From Streptomyces fildesensis (GTDB lineage Bacteria; Actinomycetota; Actinomycetes; Streptomycetales; Streptomycetaceae): a stretch of 64,000 bases of DNA. The position numbers and the translations under genes are program-made. The first letter of the stretch is position 1; every line of letters starts with the position of its first letter. The notes beneath the pieces are model-generated. The model was not told the DNA's origin. It ran no database searches and saw only the letters and a program-made list of their open reading frames with translations. Positions 1 to 9,232 of the stretch are shown here, piece by piece. The stretch is taken from positions 1 to 64,000 of the forward strand of contig NZ_JAAIKO010000022.1 of the NCBI RefSeq assembly GCF_016107395.1. Reading direction: 5' to 3'.

Positions 1-209
1 TGCGTACCGGGGAGGACAACCAGGGCGTCATCGGCCTGCGCCAGACCGGCATCCCCGACGAGTACGAACCCGGACTCAATGTGCGGTTCATGGGGCTGAG
101 CGAGAAGGCCATCATCAGCTACCTCGTCAGCACCTACTACTCCGCCGCGGTACTCGTCCCCGACGCCCTCGGCATCCTGGAGAACGTCAACATCGCCAAC
201 TGGCGCTGA
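1..209 (+). CDS. Family-2 encapsulin shell protein, C-terminal fragment
   Basis: Only the last 68 codons are in the window, read in frame from base 3 to a TGA at 207-209. The fragment contains RTGEDNQGVIGL, GIPDEYEPGLNVRFMG and a tail ending SAAVLVPDALGILEN. I recognise these as resembling the C-terminal part of the HK97-fold shell of family-2 encapsulin nanocompartments, which in streptomycetes often sit beside terpene cyclase or desulfurase cargo. The cargo gene and the N-terminal half, including any cyclic-nucleotide-binding insertion that would distinguish family 2A from 2B, lie outside the window. The gene converges on the kinase operon across a hairpin at 225-251. The assignment rests on remembered family motifs only. 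Confidence 0.6.
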   Translation, partial: RTGEDNQGVIGLRQTGIPDEYEPGLNVRFMGLSEKAIISYLVSTYYSAAVLVPDALGILENVNIANWR

Positions 210-224
210 GGACTGTCCCGGTGG

Positions 225-251
225 CCGGGCCCGCCCGTCACACGGGCCCGG
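225..251. terminator. Bidirectional hairpin terminator
   Basis: A perfect 9-bp GC stem (CCGGGCCCG at 225-233, CGGGCCCGG at 243-251) with a 9-nt loop fills the short gap between two convergent stop codons at 209 and 252. It can serve both strands. No T-tract is visible, as is usual in streptomycetes. Confidence 0.6.
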
Positions 252-2396
252 TCACGCCTCCGGTACCGAGAAGCAGAGGAGTTTGCCTGAGCTGCTCACG
301 TAGAGGTGGTCGTCGACGGGGAACGCCGCCCAGTAGCCGGATCCGCCGCTGACCGGGTAGTGCCAGACCTGTTTTCCGGTGCCGGCGTGGAAACCGTAGA
401 GGCCTCCCGGTGCCGCGGCGAGGAAGAGGCCGCGTGCGGAGCCCAGGAACTGGAGTGTGCCGAGGCCGGAGCCCGCGGTCCAGCGGGGTGCTCCGGTCAG
501 CGCGTCGACGGCGTGCAGGGTCGAGTCGAGGTAGCAGACGGTCGCGCCGGACCGGTCGTAGCCCCGGTTTCCGCGGGCGGCCGTCTGCACACTCCACAGG
601 GTCTTTCCCGTCGACGGGTCGAAGGCCGCGAGCAGTCCGCTGACCGCTCCCGAGGCATCGGTGCCCGGGTAGCAGTACAGAGTTCCCTGGTGCAGCTCCA
701 AGGACCCGTCATAGGCGAGGATTTGGCTGTTCGTGGGCGGCAGGCTGGTGGCGCGGCTCCAGAGGGTGGCGCCGTCGGCGGGCTTGAGGGCGAGCAGGTT
801 CATGGCGCCGTCGAGGGCGTAGAGCACATCGCCCTCGGACGGCGGGTAGAGGGCGACGAGGTCCTTCGCCCACAGCCGGGCGCCTGTGTCCGGAGCGACG
901 GTGGTGTATCCGCGGAGACTCGCGGTCGTGGACGTCTGCGAGGTGCTGCCCCAGAGGACCAGGCCGCCCGCCCGGGTGGTGCCGGTGACCGCGATGCCGT
1001 CACCTTCCGGCGACTTCCACCGCTCGGCGCCGGTCGACGCGTCGAGGCCCTGGAAGTGCCCGCTGTCGACCATGGCCACGAGCAGCGAACCATTGGCGAA
1101 CTCCAGGTGCGGTGCGCCGGTCGCGGTCGCGGGCCGTTCCCACAGCTGTTTCCCGGACCGGACGTCGAGCGCGTGGATCTTTCCGTCGGTCCGTACCGTG
1201 TAGACGTGTCTGTCGTCCGCGATGGCGGCCGTGTTCTGGCCGCTCAGGTCCTTCCAGAGCGCGTTGCCGGTGCTCCGGTCGTAGCAGGCGCCCGAGGTCT
1301 TCCCGGCGCAGAGCAGCGCGGACGGCGTGACCGCCCGCAGGGCCATGTCGGGCTGCGGGAGGTCCGCGCTCCAGGACAGTTCGGGAGTGGCGGTCGCGCC
1401 CCGGCCGCCTGAGCGGAGCAGCAGCGCGGTGCCTCCGGCGGCCGCGGCCACGGCGAGCACCCCGCCGCCGGCCAGCAGCCGGCGCCTGCTGAACAGGGGC
1501 GTCCTCACCGCTTCGTGGAGGTACCGCTCCGACGCGTTCACCTGCAGCTCGACGGCGCCGAGCCAGCCCGCGGTGGTCACCGTACGCAGCCACACCTGCA
1601 GTTGCCCGACGGCCGGGCGCCGGGCCGGGTCCTTGTCGAGGCAGGCGGTGAGGATGCCGAGCAGTGCGTAGGGCACGCCCTCCAGCCGTGGTTCCTCGTG
1701 GGATGTGCGGTAGAGCAGCGCGTGCGCCGCGCCGGTACCGAAGGGCGGGGCTCCGGTACCGGCGAAGGCCAGCACGCTGCCGAGCGAGAACACATCGCTG
1801 GCGGGGGTGAGTTCGGCCCCCGTCGACTGCTCGGGCGACATGTAGCCGGGTGACCCGATGATCTGGCCGTCCGCGGTGAGCACCGTCCCGTCGACGGCCC
1901 GGCTGATGCCGAAGTCGATGACCCGGGGCCCGTCGCGGGCCAGCAGGATGTTGGACGGCTTGAGGTCGCGGTGGATCAGCCCCACGCGGTGGATGGCGGC
2001 CAGCGCCTCGGCCAGACCGGCGCCGAGCACGCGCAGGGTGGCTTCCGGCATGGGCCCATGGGCCTGGATCGCTTCGCTGAGCGAGGGGCCGGGGATGTAC
2101 TCGGTGGCCAGCCAGGGCTGCGGTCCTTCGGGGTCGGCGTCGACGACGGGCGCGGTGAAGGCGCCGCCGACCGCGCGGGCGGCGTCCACCTCTGCCGTGA
2201 AGCGCCGCCGGAAGCCGGGATCGGAGGTCAGCTCGGGACGGACGACCTTGACGGCGACGGCGCGCCCGCTGCGCGAGGCGGCCAGGTACACCCGGCCCAT
2301 GCCGCCCGCGCCGAGTTCCCGGATCACCCGGTACGGCCCGATGTGCGGGGCGGAGCCGGGGGCCGGGGTGGCCGGCGTGGCCATCGGGCTGGTCAT
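252..2396 (-). CDS. Ser/Thr protein kinase with PQQ beta-propeller domain (AfsK-like)
   Basis: A 714-aa transmembrane Hanks-type kinase. The kinase domain lies at about residues 20-275, with glycine loop GAGGMG (29-34), ATP lysine K50, HRDLKPSN (142-149), DFG (161-163) and SPE (187-189). A twin-Arg-like basic stretch and hydrophobic segment follow at about 305-327. The remainder is a beta-propeller of PQQ/WD-like repeats (repeated GxxxW motifs), presumably extracytoplasmic and ligand-sensing. This matches AfsK of S. coelicolor, which phosphorylates the SARP regulator AfsR. The ATG at 2396 is chosen because it overlaps the upstream kinase's TGA (ATGA), implying translational coupling. The open frame extends upstream but lacks kinase homology there. 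Confidence 0.9.
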   Translation of the reverse strand: MTSPMATPATPAPGSAPHIGPYRVIRELGAGGMGRVYLAASRSGRAVAVKVVRPELTSDPGFRRRFTAEVDAARAVGGAFTAPVVDADPEGPQPWLATEYIPGPSLSEAIQAHGPMPEATLRVLGAGLAEALAAIHRVGLIHRDLKPSNILLARDGPRVIDFGISRAVDGTVLTADGQIIGSPGYMSPEQSTGAELTPASDVFSLGSVLAFAGTGAPPFGTGAAHALLYRTSHEEPRLEGVPYALLGILTACLDKDPARRPAVGQLQVWLRTVTTAGWLGAVELQVNASERYLHEAVRTPLFSRRRLLAGGGVLAVAAAAGGTALLLRSGGRGATATPELSWSADLPQPDMALRAVTPSALLCAGKTSGACYDRSTGNALWKDLSGQNTAAIADDRHVYTVRTDGKIHALDVRSGKQLWERPATATGAPHLEFANGSLLVAMVDSGHFQGLDASTGAERWKSPEGDGIAVTGTTRAGGLVLWGSTSQTSTTASLRGYTTVAPDTGARLWAKDLVALYPPSEGDVLYALDGAMNLLALKPADGATLWSRATSLPPTNSQILAYDGSLELHQGTLYCYPGTDASGAVSGLLAAFDPSTGKTLWSVQTAARGNRGYDRSGATVCYLDSTLHAVDALTGAPRWTAGSGLGTLQFLGSARGLFLAAAPGGLYGFHAGTGKQVWHYPVSGGSGYWAAFPVDDHLYVSSSGKLLCFSVPEA

Positions 2397-4624
2397 GAGG
2401 TGTCGCTCCGGAACGCGTAGAGGGTGGTGTCGGACGCGGCGTAGACGGTGCTGCCGACGGCCTGCAGCAACCACGCGTTCTTGCTCGCGGATTCGGCGCC
2501 GGAGGGCTGGTGCGCCCAGAGCAGCTTGCCGTCGGAGGCGCGCAGGACGAGGAAGCCCGGGGTGTCGCCTGCGGCGAACAGCGGGACCGCCACCAGGGAC
2601 GTGGAGACGGCGGGGCCCGGGTTCAGCGAGTTCTGCGGGTCGAGGGTCAGCGGACTCGCGGTGTGCCACACCTGGTCGCCGCTGCCCGTGTCGAGGGCGA
2701 AGACGGTGCCCTGGCCCTCGGCGACCACGTAGGCCCGCTGTCCCAGGACCGTGGTGGGGTTGAGCGTGGTCGTCGAGTTGACTGCGGTCCACAGGCGGTG
2801 GCCGTCCGAAGCGCGGAACGCCTGCACCTTGACGCTGGTGAGGAGCAGTGCCTTACCGTCGCTGGCCAGGCCCGGGTAGTCGCCGGGCCTGACGACGTCA
2901 CGGACCGTCCACCGCACCGCGCCGCTCCGCAGATCCACTCCGTGGACGTCACTGCCGTCGTGCAGAAAGCAGCCGACCCCGTCGGAGTAGGCGTGGAAGT
3001 CGCTGCCCTTCACCTTGTGGGACCACAGCAGCTTCCCGGTGACGAGGTCCACGGCGCGCACCTGGTAGGCCCTGTCGCCGCTGGTTCCGATCAGGGCGAC
3101 CGAGCGGGCGACGAAGAAGACGTCGTGAATGGAGTCGGCGTAGGAGTCCCCGTCCTCCGGCCCGGTGACCGCGTGGGTGAACCGCAGGGTGCCGCCGCCG
3201 TCCACGCCGAGCAGATGGCCGCGCTCGCCGCCCCAGGCCGAGGCGAACAGCGTCGATCCCCGCACGCCGAGCCACTCGAGCTTGCCGGAGACGTCGGACG
3301 GCACCCGGGGGTCGGCCGTCCAGCGCTTCTGTCCGGTCGCGGAGTCGTAGCCGGTCGCGGTGGTCTTGTCCCAGTGCACGAGGGTGCCCCCGAGGAGCTC
3401 CAGGTGCGCGCCGGCCTGCAGTTGCTGCAGCGGCATCGACCACTGCGGCTTCGGTCCCGCCGCCACCTTGGCGCCGGGCCGGATCGTGGTGCCCGCGCTG
3501 CCGGGGGCGCCGCCCGGGGAGCGGCCGGGCTTCGACCTCCGGTCGATCAGGGCCGTGGCGCTCGCGGCGGCCACGGCGGTGCCGCCGGCGGCGATCCACA
3601 GGAAGCGGCGGCGGCTCGGCCCGCCCGGGGCCGCCGTGTCCGGCGGGCCGACGGGGATCGGAGGCACGGCCAGCAGGGCGGCGGCGCTCGCTTCCCGTGC
3701 GGCGATGTCCGCCAGCAGGCCCGGGGTGAGCAGTGAGGAGGGTTCGACCGGACCCAGTGCGGTCAGCAGCGCGGTGACGGACGGCCTGCGGGCGGGCTCC
3801 TTGTCCAGACAGGCCGCGACCAGGGGACGCAGAGCGTCGGGTACCCCGTCCAGTCGCGCTGGGGCGTGGACGGCCCGGTAGAGGATCCCGGGCGTGCTCC
3901 CGGTGCCGAAGGGACCCCCGCCGGTGGCCGCGAACGCCAGGACGCAGCCGAGGGAGAAGACATCGGCCGCCGGTCCGGTCTCGCGGCTCGACGCGATCTG
4001 CTCCGGAGCCATGAATCCGGGCGTTCCCATCACAGCGTTCGTCCGGGTCACCTGGGTCGCCTCCGCCACCCGGCTGATCCCGAAGTCGATGACACGGGGC
4101 CCGTCGTGGGCCAGGAGCACGTTCCCCGGTTTGAGGTCGCGGTGGACGATGCCGGCGGCGTGGATCGTCAGCAGCGCCTCGGCGAGTCCGGCGCCGAGGG
4201 TCCGCAGGGCCGGCTCGGGCAGCGGGCCGAAACGCGCCACGGCGTCGTGCAGGGACGGCGCGGGGATGTAGGCGGTGGCCAGCCACGGCTGCTCGGCGCC
4301 CGCGTCGGCGTCGAGCACCGGCGGGGTGAAGAACCCGCTCACCTTCCGGGCGGCGTCGGCCTCGCGCCGGAAGCGCCCGCGGAAGTCCGGCGCCTCGGTG
4401 TACTCGGGCCGGATCACCTTCAGCGCGACCAGCCGCGATCCCGGTGATCTGGCCAGGAAGACCCTGCCCATGCCGCCCTCGCCCAGGAGTTGGAGGACCT
4501 CGTAGGGGCCGATCCGGCCTGGGCTCTGCGACTGCGGTTGCCGCTGTTCCTGCCCCTGTTCCTGGATGGTGGTGCGCTGTCGCGGGGCGGTGGGGTCGTT
4601 GGCGCCGTACGCCGGTGTCTGCAC
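2393..4624 (-). CDS. Ser/Thr protein kinase with PQQ beta-propeller domain, paralogue
   Basis: A 743-aa paralogue of the downstream kinase. A Gln-rich N-terminus (about 35 residues) precedes the kinase domain, with GEGGMG (49-54), catalytic K69, HRDLKPGN (161-168), DFG (180-182) and APEQ. A single hydrophobic segment after an RRRFLW stretch at about 335-360 is followed by PQQ-like propeller repeats rich in Trp. It is the second gene of a three-gene minus-strand operon: 17 bases separate it from the membrane protein upstream, and its stop overlaps the next kinase start. Two adjacent AfsK-like kinases suggest tandem duplication followed by divergence of the sensor domains. The ligands are unknown. 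Confidence 0.9.
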   Translation of the reverse strand: MQTPAYGANDPTAPRQRTTIQEQGQEQRQPQSQSPGRIGPYEVLQLLGEGGMGRVFLARSPGSRLVALKVIRPEYTEAPDFRGRFRREADAARKVSGFFTPPVLDADAGAEQPWLATAYIPAPSLHDAVARFGPLPEPALRTLGAGLAEALLTIHAAGIVHRDLKPGNVLLAHDGPRVIDFGISRVAEATQVTRTNAVMGTPGFMAPEQIASSRETGPAADVFSLGCVLAFAATGGGPFGTGSTPGILYRAVHAPARLDGVPDALRPLVAACLDKEPARRPSVTALLTALGPVEPSSLLTPGLLADIAAREASAAALLAVPPIPVGPPDTAAPGGPSRRRFLWIAAGGTAVAAASATALIDRRSKPGRSPGGAPGSAGTTIRPGAKVAAGPKPQWSMPLQQLQAGAHLELLGGTLVHWDKTTATGYDSATGQKRWTADPRVPSDVSGKLEWLGVRGSTLFASAWGGERGHLLGVDGGGTLRFTHAVTGPEDGDSYADSIHDVFFVARSVALIGTSGDRAYQVRAVDLVTGKLLWSHKVKGSDFHAYSDGVGCFLHDGSDVHGVDLRSGAVRWTVRDVVRPGDYPGLASDGKALLLTSVKVQAFRASDGHRLWTAVNSTTTLNPTTVLGQRAYVVAEGQGTVFALDTGSGDQVWHTASPLTLDPQNSLNPGPAVSTSLVAVPLFAAGDTPGFLVLRASDGKLLWAHQPSGAESASKNAWLLQAVGSTVYAASDTTLYAFRSDTS

Positions 4625-4641
4625 GGTGTCGTGACGGCGGG

Positions 4642-5574
4642 TCAGCTGAGGGAGCCGAGTACGTCGCGGGCGGCGGCGACGGCGGCGTCCTCGGACTGTT
4701 GCTGGCGTGGGCCGGAGTCCGAGGTGTCATAGCCGAAACTCACGGAGAACGCGGCGTTGCCCTCGTGGACGATCACCGTTGCCTCTGCCAGGCCCCCCAT
4801 GTCCTTGTCGACGGCGTGGACGACGTAGGCCTCTTCGCCGAGACCGGTGAGCGACCGGGAATCGGTGGTCGTGCGCATGTCCTTCAGGGCGTTGAGAGCG
4901 GTCGACTTGTCCATGTCGTACATGCCCTTCGCTCCGGGGCTGACCGTGAGGTGCACCCGCAGATGCAGCAGCCGGCCGCCGGAACCGGAGGCAGTGTCCC
5001 AGCTCGGCATCTTGGTGATCATCGCTGCCATGGTCGTGTTGTCGAACTGCGACGGCTTGCACTCGGTTCCGGGCGCGATGCTCGCGATGGTGGCCTCCTT
5101 GATCAGCCGGCACCCATCGGGGACGTGGGTGAACGTCCGTCCCGCCGGGGCCTGCGACGGAAGCTTGCCGCCGCCCGGGGCACCGGACGGACTCCCCGAC
5201 GCGGCGTTCTTGTCATCGCCCCCGGATGTGGCGATGATCACGCCGACGATCGCGGCCACGACGAGCACGGCGCCGCCGATCAGCCAGGGCTTCCCACTCC
5301 CGCCCGGCCGCCCCCCGTTCGGCGGTCCGTACTGCGGCGGGGTCGGCGGGAGGTGCTGCGACCAGGCCGAGGGCGCGCCCGGCGGCTGGGCCGGGACCGG
5401 CGGCGGCAGCTGCCCCGGGGGCTGCGCCGCCGGTCCCCAGCCCGGCCCTCCCGGCATCCCCTGCCCTCCCGGCATCCCCTGCCCTGCCGGCGTCCCCTGC
5501 CCGAGCGGCTGGGTGGGGTCGGTCCGGTAAGGGCCCTGCCGGGGGTCCATGGGGTTCTGCGGGGTCTCACTCAC
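4642..5574 (-). CDS. Pro/Gly-rich single-pass membrane protein of kinase operon
   Basis: A 310-aa protein. The first 90 residues are a Pro/Gly/Gln-rich, probably disordered cytoplasmic segment with short repeats of GQGMPG. One transmembrane helix follows at about 96-118 (IGGAVLVVAAIVGVIIATSG). A roughly 185-residue extracytoplasmic domain follows with two Cys residues (CRLIKE and CKPSQ). I do not recognise a named family. The architecture resembles membrane-anchored sensor proteins encoded beside actinobacterial Ser/Thr kinases. I chose the GTG at 5574, preceded by a purine-rich GGAAAG, because the residues upstream look non-coding; an ATG 24 bases downstream is possible. It heads the kinase operon and is divergent from the SARP gene. 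Confidence 0.7.
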   Translation of the reverse strand: MSETPQNPMDPRQGPYRTDPTQPLGQGTPAGQGMPGGQGMPGGPGWGPAAQPPGQLPPPVPAQPPGAPSAWSQHLPPTPPQYGPPNGGRPGGSGKPWLIGGAVLVVAAIVGVIIATSGGDDKNAASGSPSGAPGGGKLPSQAPAGRTFTHVPDGCRLIKEATIASIAPGTECKPSQFDNTTMAAMITKMPSWDTASGSGGRLLHLRVHLTVSPGAKGMYDMDKSTALNALKDMRTTTDSRSLTGLGEEAYVVHAVDKDMGGLAEATVIVHEGNAAFSVSFGYDTSDSGPRQQQSEDAAVAAARDVLGSLS

Positions 5575-5747
5575 GGGGCAGTTCGCTTTCCGTCCGGTTC
5601 TCGGCATAGGGAACGGCGCAGGCCAGTCCCGTGGGCCGGGTCCGGGACGAAGGCGCACCGGTACCCCACGCACTTGCCAAAGTCTTCCGCGAGGCGCTGC
5701 AATGCTGATGAAATCTTGCTGAATCGGGGGACGCGGAGGACTACGGG

Positions 5748-8660
5748 GTGGGCGCAGATTCAACGGGGTGGCTACAGATCGACCTGCTCGGGCCGGTCAG
5801 AGCCACCAGGGGCGACGCACCGCTCGAACTCGGTCCGGTACGGCGGCAGGAAGTGCTGGCCGCGCTGGTCCTGCGGCCGGGCACCCTCGTCACCCACCAG
5901 CAGCTGCTCGACGACGTCTGGGGGGCCGATCCTCCGGGAACGGGCCATCGGGTCCTGCCGAGTTACGTCTATCCGCTGCGGAAGCTGCTGGACACGCGGG
6001 ATGCCGGTCCTGCCGAGTCGTTGATCCGCAGCGAGCGCGGCGGCTACCGCTTCGTGGCCGGCGGGGCACGGAGGGACGTCGACGAACTGGCCGAGCGGGC
6101 CGGCGGCGCCCGGCGCGCGCAGGCCGCCGGCGATCCCGCGGCCGCCCTCGACAACTTCGCCCTGGCTCTCGGGTTGTTCCGCGGCGAGCCGCTGACCGGT
6201 CTGCTGGGGCCGTTCGCGGACGCCGAACGGCAGCGGCTGGCGCAGCACCGGCGCACGCTCGAACGGGAGCGGCTGGAGTGTCTGGTGCTGCTCGGCCGGT
6301 ACACGGACGCCCTGGACGGCCTCGTGGTGCCGGCCGCGGCCCGGCCGTACGACGAACCGCTCGCCGCGCTGCGGATGCGCGCGCTGTACGGCAGCGACCG
6401 GCAGGTCGAGGCGCTGGCCGTCTACGGGGAGACACGGGACCGGCTCCTCGACGAGCTGGGGGTGGAGCCCGGCGAGGAACTGCGTCGGGTGCACCAGGGC
6501 GTCCTGCGCCGGGACGACGGGCTGCTGCTCGGCCGGGTGGTGCGGCAGCGCGCGGCCGGGTCGGCGCCCGCGCGCCCCGCGCCGCAGCGGAACGAACTGC
6601 CCGGGGACACCGCCTGCCTGGTCGGCCGCGAGGCCGAACTCGCCCTGCTCACCGCGCCCGCGTCCGCCGGGGCCGTGTCCGTGGCGGCCGTGGACGGCAC
6701 GGCGGGTGTCGGCAAGACCGCGCTGGTGGTCCGCGCCGCCTGGACGCTCCGCGACCAGTACCCGGACGGCTGCCTGTTCGTGGACCTGCACGCGTACGGC
6801 ACCGGCCAGGAGAGCACAGGACCGCAGCGGACGCTGCACCGGCTGCTGCGCGCGGTCGGGAGCGCCGACGGTGAACTGCCGGACGAGCTGGACGAGCTGG
6901 TGACGGCCTGGCGTGCGGCGACGAGTTCGCTGCGGCTGCTGCTGGTCGTGGACGACGCTCCCAGCGCCGAGCTGGTGCGCCCGCTGCTGCCCGCCGGGCC
7001 GGGCAGCAGGGTGCTGGTGGTGGGCCGGCAGCGGCTGTCCGGGCTCGACGCCGACCTGCGGCTCACCGTGGAGCCGCTCGGCACGGGCGAGGGGGTCGCG
7101 CTGCTCCGGCACCTCCTCGGTGAGGCGCGCGCGGACCGGGAGCCGGAGGCCGCGCGGGAACTCGCCCGGCGCTGCGGCGGTCTGCCGCTGGCGCTGCGGA
7201 TCACCGGGGCCCGGCTGCAGAACCGCCGGTCCTGGACGCTGGCCCACCTGGTGGACCGGCTGTCGGACGACGAGCGCCGCCTCGGTGAACTGCGGGCCGA
7301 GGACCGCAGCGTGGAGGCGGCCTTCCGGATGTCCTACGACCAGCTCGCGCCCGGGCTGCAGCGCGGTTTCCGCGCGCTGGGACTGTCGCCGACGGCCGGG
7401 TTCGACGCGCTCACCCCGGCCGTCATGCTGGGCTGCTCCCGCGAGGACGCCGAGGACGTCCTGGAGCAACTGGTCGACGCGAGTCTGCTGCAGCAGCCGC
7501 GGCCGGGCCGCTACCGGCTGCACGACCTGGTGCGGGACCACACGCTGCGGCTCGCCGCCGCGGAGCCCGAGGAGTCCGCGGCCGCCCGCTCCGCCGTGCT
7601 GCACCTCTACACGGCCGCCGGCCGGATCGCCAGCGACTGGGGCCCCGAGGGCTTCCCGACGGGACCGGACGTCACCGGCTCGCCGTTCGCCGACTGGCAG
7701 GCCGCCGCTGCCTGGTTGGACGCCGCGGCCTGCCAACTGGTCGATGTGGTGGCCTGCGCGGTGACCGCCGGGGAGGCCGACCACGCCTGCTGGATCGCCG
7801 AGGGCCTGGTCGACCATCTGGTCCGCCAGGGGCGCTACCACGAGTGCCGGTCGGCCCTGGAACTCGCGCTGACCTGCGCGGACACGGCCGATGACCGGCG
7901 GATGCCCTCCTCCCTGCGGAGCTGTATGGGCATCGTCGACATCTACCAGGGGCGGTTCCGGCAGGCGCACGCCTGGTTCACCGACGCACTGCGCATCGCC
8001 CGCCGCCTGGGCGATCTGCGGGAACAGGCGCGGGCGCTGGCCGGGATGGGCGCCTCGGAGCGGTCGCTGGACCGCACCGGGGAGGCGGTCGCCCACCTGA
8101 GTGAGGTGGTGGAGCTGGCGGCCCGGCTCGACGACGACTGGCTGGGCGGGATGTCGACCTGCAACCTCGGCGCCATCCACCACCATCAGGGGCGCTACGA
8201 GGACGCGCTCGCGTACTTCGCCACCTCCCTCGCGTTCGCCGAGAAGATCGACCGGCCCAGGATGATCAGCAAGACCCTGTGTCATGCCGCCGAGGTCCAT
8301 CTCGACCTCGGACGGCACGCGGAGGCCAGAGGCCTGCTCCGGCGGGCGGCCGAACTGGCCCGGGAGGTCGGGGACCTGCCGCTGCGCGCGGTGAGCCTGT
8401 CGCGGCTCGGCGCCGCGGAGCACGGCGAGGGCGATCTGCCCTCGGCCGTCGCCCTCCACCACGAAGCCCTCTCCACCCTCAACGAGCACACCAGCACGGC
8501 GCTGGAGATGGAGGTCCGCAGCCGCCTCGGGAGCACCTACGCGGCAGCGGGCCGCCGCACCGAGGCGGAGCAGCAGTTCCGGACCGCCCTCGCCCTGGCC
8601 GGGGCCATGGACCACCCCCGGGAACACGGCATGGCCCTGGCCGGCCTGCGGGACTGCTGA
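5748..8660 (+). CDS. SARP-family transcriptional activator with NB-ARC and TPR domains (AfsR-like)
   Basis: A 970-aa regulator. The N-terminus is an OmpR-type winged helix (about 1-95, LLGPVRA...LLDDVWG), followed by the bacterial transcriptional activation domain (about 100-250, ending LLDELGVEPGEEL). An NB-ARC ATPase module follows, with P-loop GTAGVGKTAL near 315 and Walker-B-like LLLVVDDA. The C-terminus is tetratricopeptide repeats (about 650-960). Length and domain order match AfsR. The GTG start has GGAGG seven bases upstream. Such proteins activate secondary-metabolite genes and are phosphorylated by AfsK-type kinases; two such kinases lie in the divergent operon, so a kinase-regulator circuit is likely. 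Its target genes are not evident from sequence. Confidence 0.92.
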   Translation: MGADSTGWLQIDLLGPVRATRGDAPLELGPVRRQEVLAALVLRPGTLVTHQQLLDDVWGADPPGTGHRVLPSYVYPLRKLLDTRDAGPAESLIRSERGGYRFVAGGARRDVDELAERAGGARRAQAAGDPAAALDNFALALGLFRGEPLTGLLGPFADAERQRLAQHRRTLERERLECLVLLGRYTDALDGLVVPAAARPYDEPLAALRMRALYGSDRQVEALAVYGETRDRLLDELGVEPGEELRRVHQGVLRRDDGLLLGRVVRQRAAGSAPARPAPQRNELPGDTACLVGREAELALLTAPASAGAVSVAAVDGTAGVGKTALVVRAAWTLRDQYPDGCLFVDLHAYGTGQESTGPQRTLHRLLRAVGSADGELPDELDELVTAWRAATSSLRLLLVVDDAPSAELVRPLLPAGPGSRVLVVGRQRLSGLDADLRLTVEPLGTGEGVALLRHLLGEARADREPEAARELARRCGGLPLALRITGARLQNRRSWTLAHLVDRLSDDERRLGELRAEDRSVEAAFRMSYDQLAPGLQRGFRALGLSPTAGFDALTPAVMLGCSREDAEDVLEQLVDASLLQQPRPGRYRLHDLVRDHTLRLAAAEPEESAAARSAVLHLYTAAGRIASDWGPEGFPTGPDVTGSPFADWQAAAAWLDAAACQLVDVVACAVTAGEADHACWIAEGLVDHLVRQGRYHECRSALELALTCADTADDRRMPSSLRSCMGIVDIYQGRFRQAHAWFTDALRIARRLGDLREQARALAGMGASERSLDRTGEAVAHLSEVVELAARLDDDWLGGMSTCNLGAIHHHQGRYEDALAYFATSLAFAEKIDRPRMISKTLCHAAEVHLDLGRHAEARGLLRRAAELAREVGDLPLRAVSLSRLGAAEHGEGDLPSAVALHHEALSTLNEHTSTALEMEVRSRLGSTYAAAGRRTEAEQQFRTALALAGAMDHPREHGMALAGLRDC

Positions 8661-8686
8661 ACGGCGGGGCGTCAGGGGGCCGGGCG

Positions 8687-9124
8687 TCAGGAGGTCGGGG
8701 CGGCGCCCCCGGGGACCAGGCCGTCGGCGACCAGGCCGGCGAGGACCGCCTGGCCCAGGGCCTGTACGGCGGACTGGGGACGGACCATCACCGTGAACTC
8801 CTTGACCCGGCCGGCCTCGTCGAACTGGAGCATGTCGATGCCGTGGATCTCCTTGCCGTCCACGGTGGCCCGGAAGACGAGGATCTCCGACGGGGCCTCT
8901 GCGCCGTCGGTACTGGTCTCGGCCGTGCCGTCGAACCGTCCGACGTAGCGGAAGTCCTCGAAGGTGCGCAGCAGCACGCCGAAGAGCCCCAACACCATGG
9001 CCTTGCCCTCGAAGGGCGTGAACTTCACCGGGCTGTAGAAGCGGATGTCGTCGGTGAACAGGTCGTCCAGTGCGGCGAGATCGCGCTTCTCCACGGCGGT
9101 ACGGAAGCGTTCGGCAGTCTCCAT
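8687..9124 (-). CDS. SnoaL-like / NTF2-fold protein
   Basis: A 145-aa protein beginning METAERF, with the typical helix-strand pattern of small NTF2-like (SnoaL) polyketide-cyclase-fold proteins: AVEKRDLAALDDLFTDDIRFYSP, then GKAMVLGLF and a C-terminal sheet including IHGIDMLQFDEAGRVKEFTVMVRP. Members bind small hydrophobic ligands; some isomerise or hydrolyse epoxides, and most are uncharacterised. The ATG at 9124 is preceded by GGAGGGG. The gene is divergent from padR across 108 bases, so PadR probably controls it. I cannot assign a substrate. Confidence 0.75.
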   Translation of the reverse strand: METAERFRTAVEKRDLAALDDLFTDDIRFYSPVKFTPFEGKAMVLGLFGVLLRTFEDFRYVGRFDGTAETSTDGAEAPSEILVFRATVDGKEIHGIDMLQFDEAGRVKEFTVMVRPQSAVQALGQAVLAGLVADGLVPGGAAPTS

Positions 9125-9164
9125 GACCCCTCCAGATACGCAGGTGCCCCGAGCTCGGATACTC

Positions 9165-9197
9165 AAGGATATGACTAATCATGTTCTTGGGTAGAAT
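9165..9197. promoter_or_regulatory. Divergent promoter region with candidate PadR operator
   Basis: Between the SnoaL-like gene and padR lies an AT-rich imperfect dyad ATGACTAATCAT (about 9171-9182), a typical PadR half-site arrangement. TAGAAT at 9192-9197 is a reasonable -10 for padR. Autoregulation and control of the divergent gene are inferred from gene arrangement only. Confidence 0.4.
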
Positions 9198-9232
9198 GCG
9201 GTGCCGGACGGAGAAAGGGAAGGGCGGCTTCG

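Noticed and set aside
252..2792. Longer start for the first kinase, giving 846 residues
   Set aside because: The extra 132 N-terminal residues are a shadow of the upstream kinase's 3' end. The ATG at 2396, coupled to the upstream stop, starts directly before the kinase domain.
5772..9182. Very long minus-strand open frame (over 1,100 codons) opposite the SARP regulator
   Set aside because: Its translation is low-complexity Arg/Gly/Pro-rich with no domain. It arises from third-position GC bias; the plus strand encodes a clear SARP protein.
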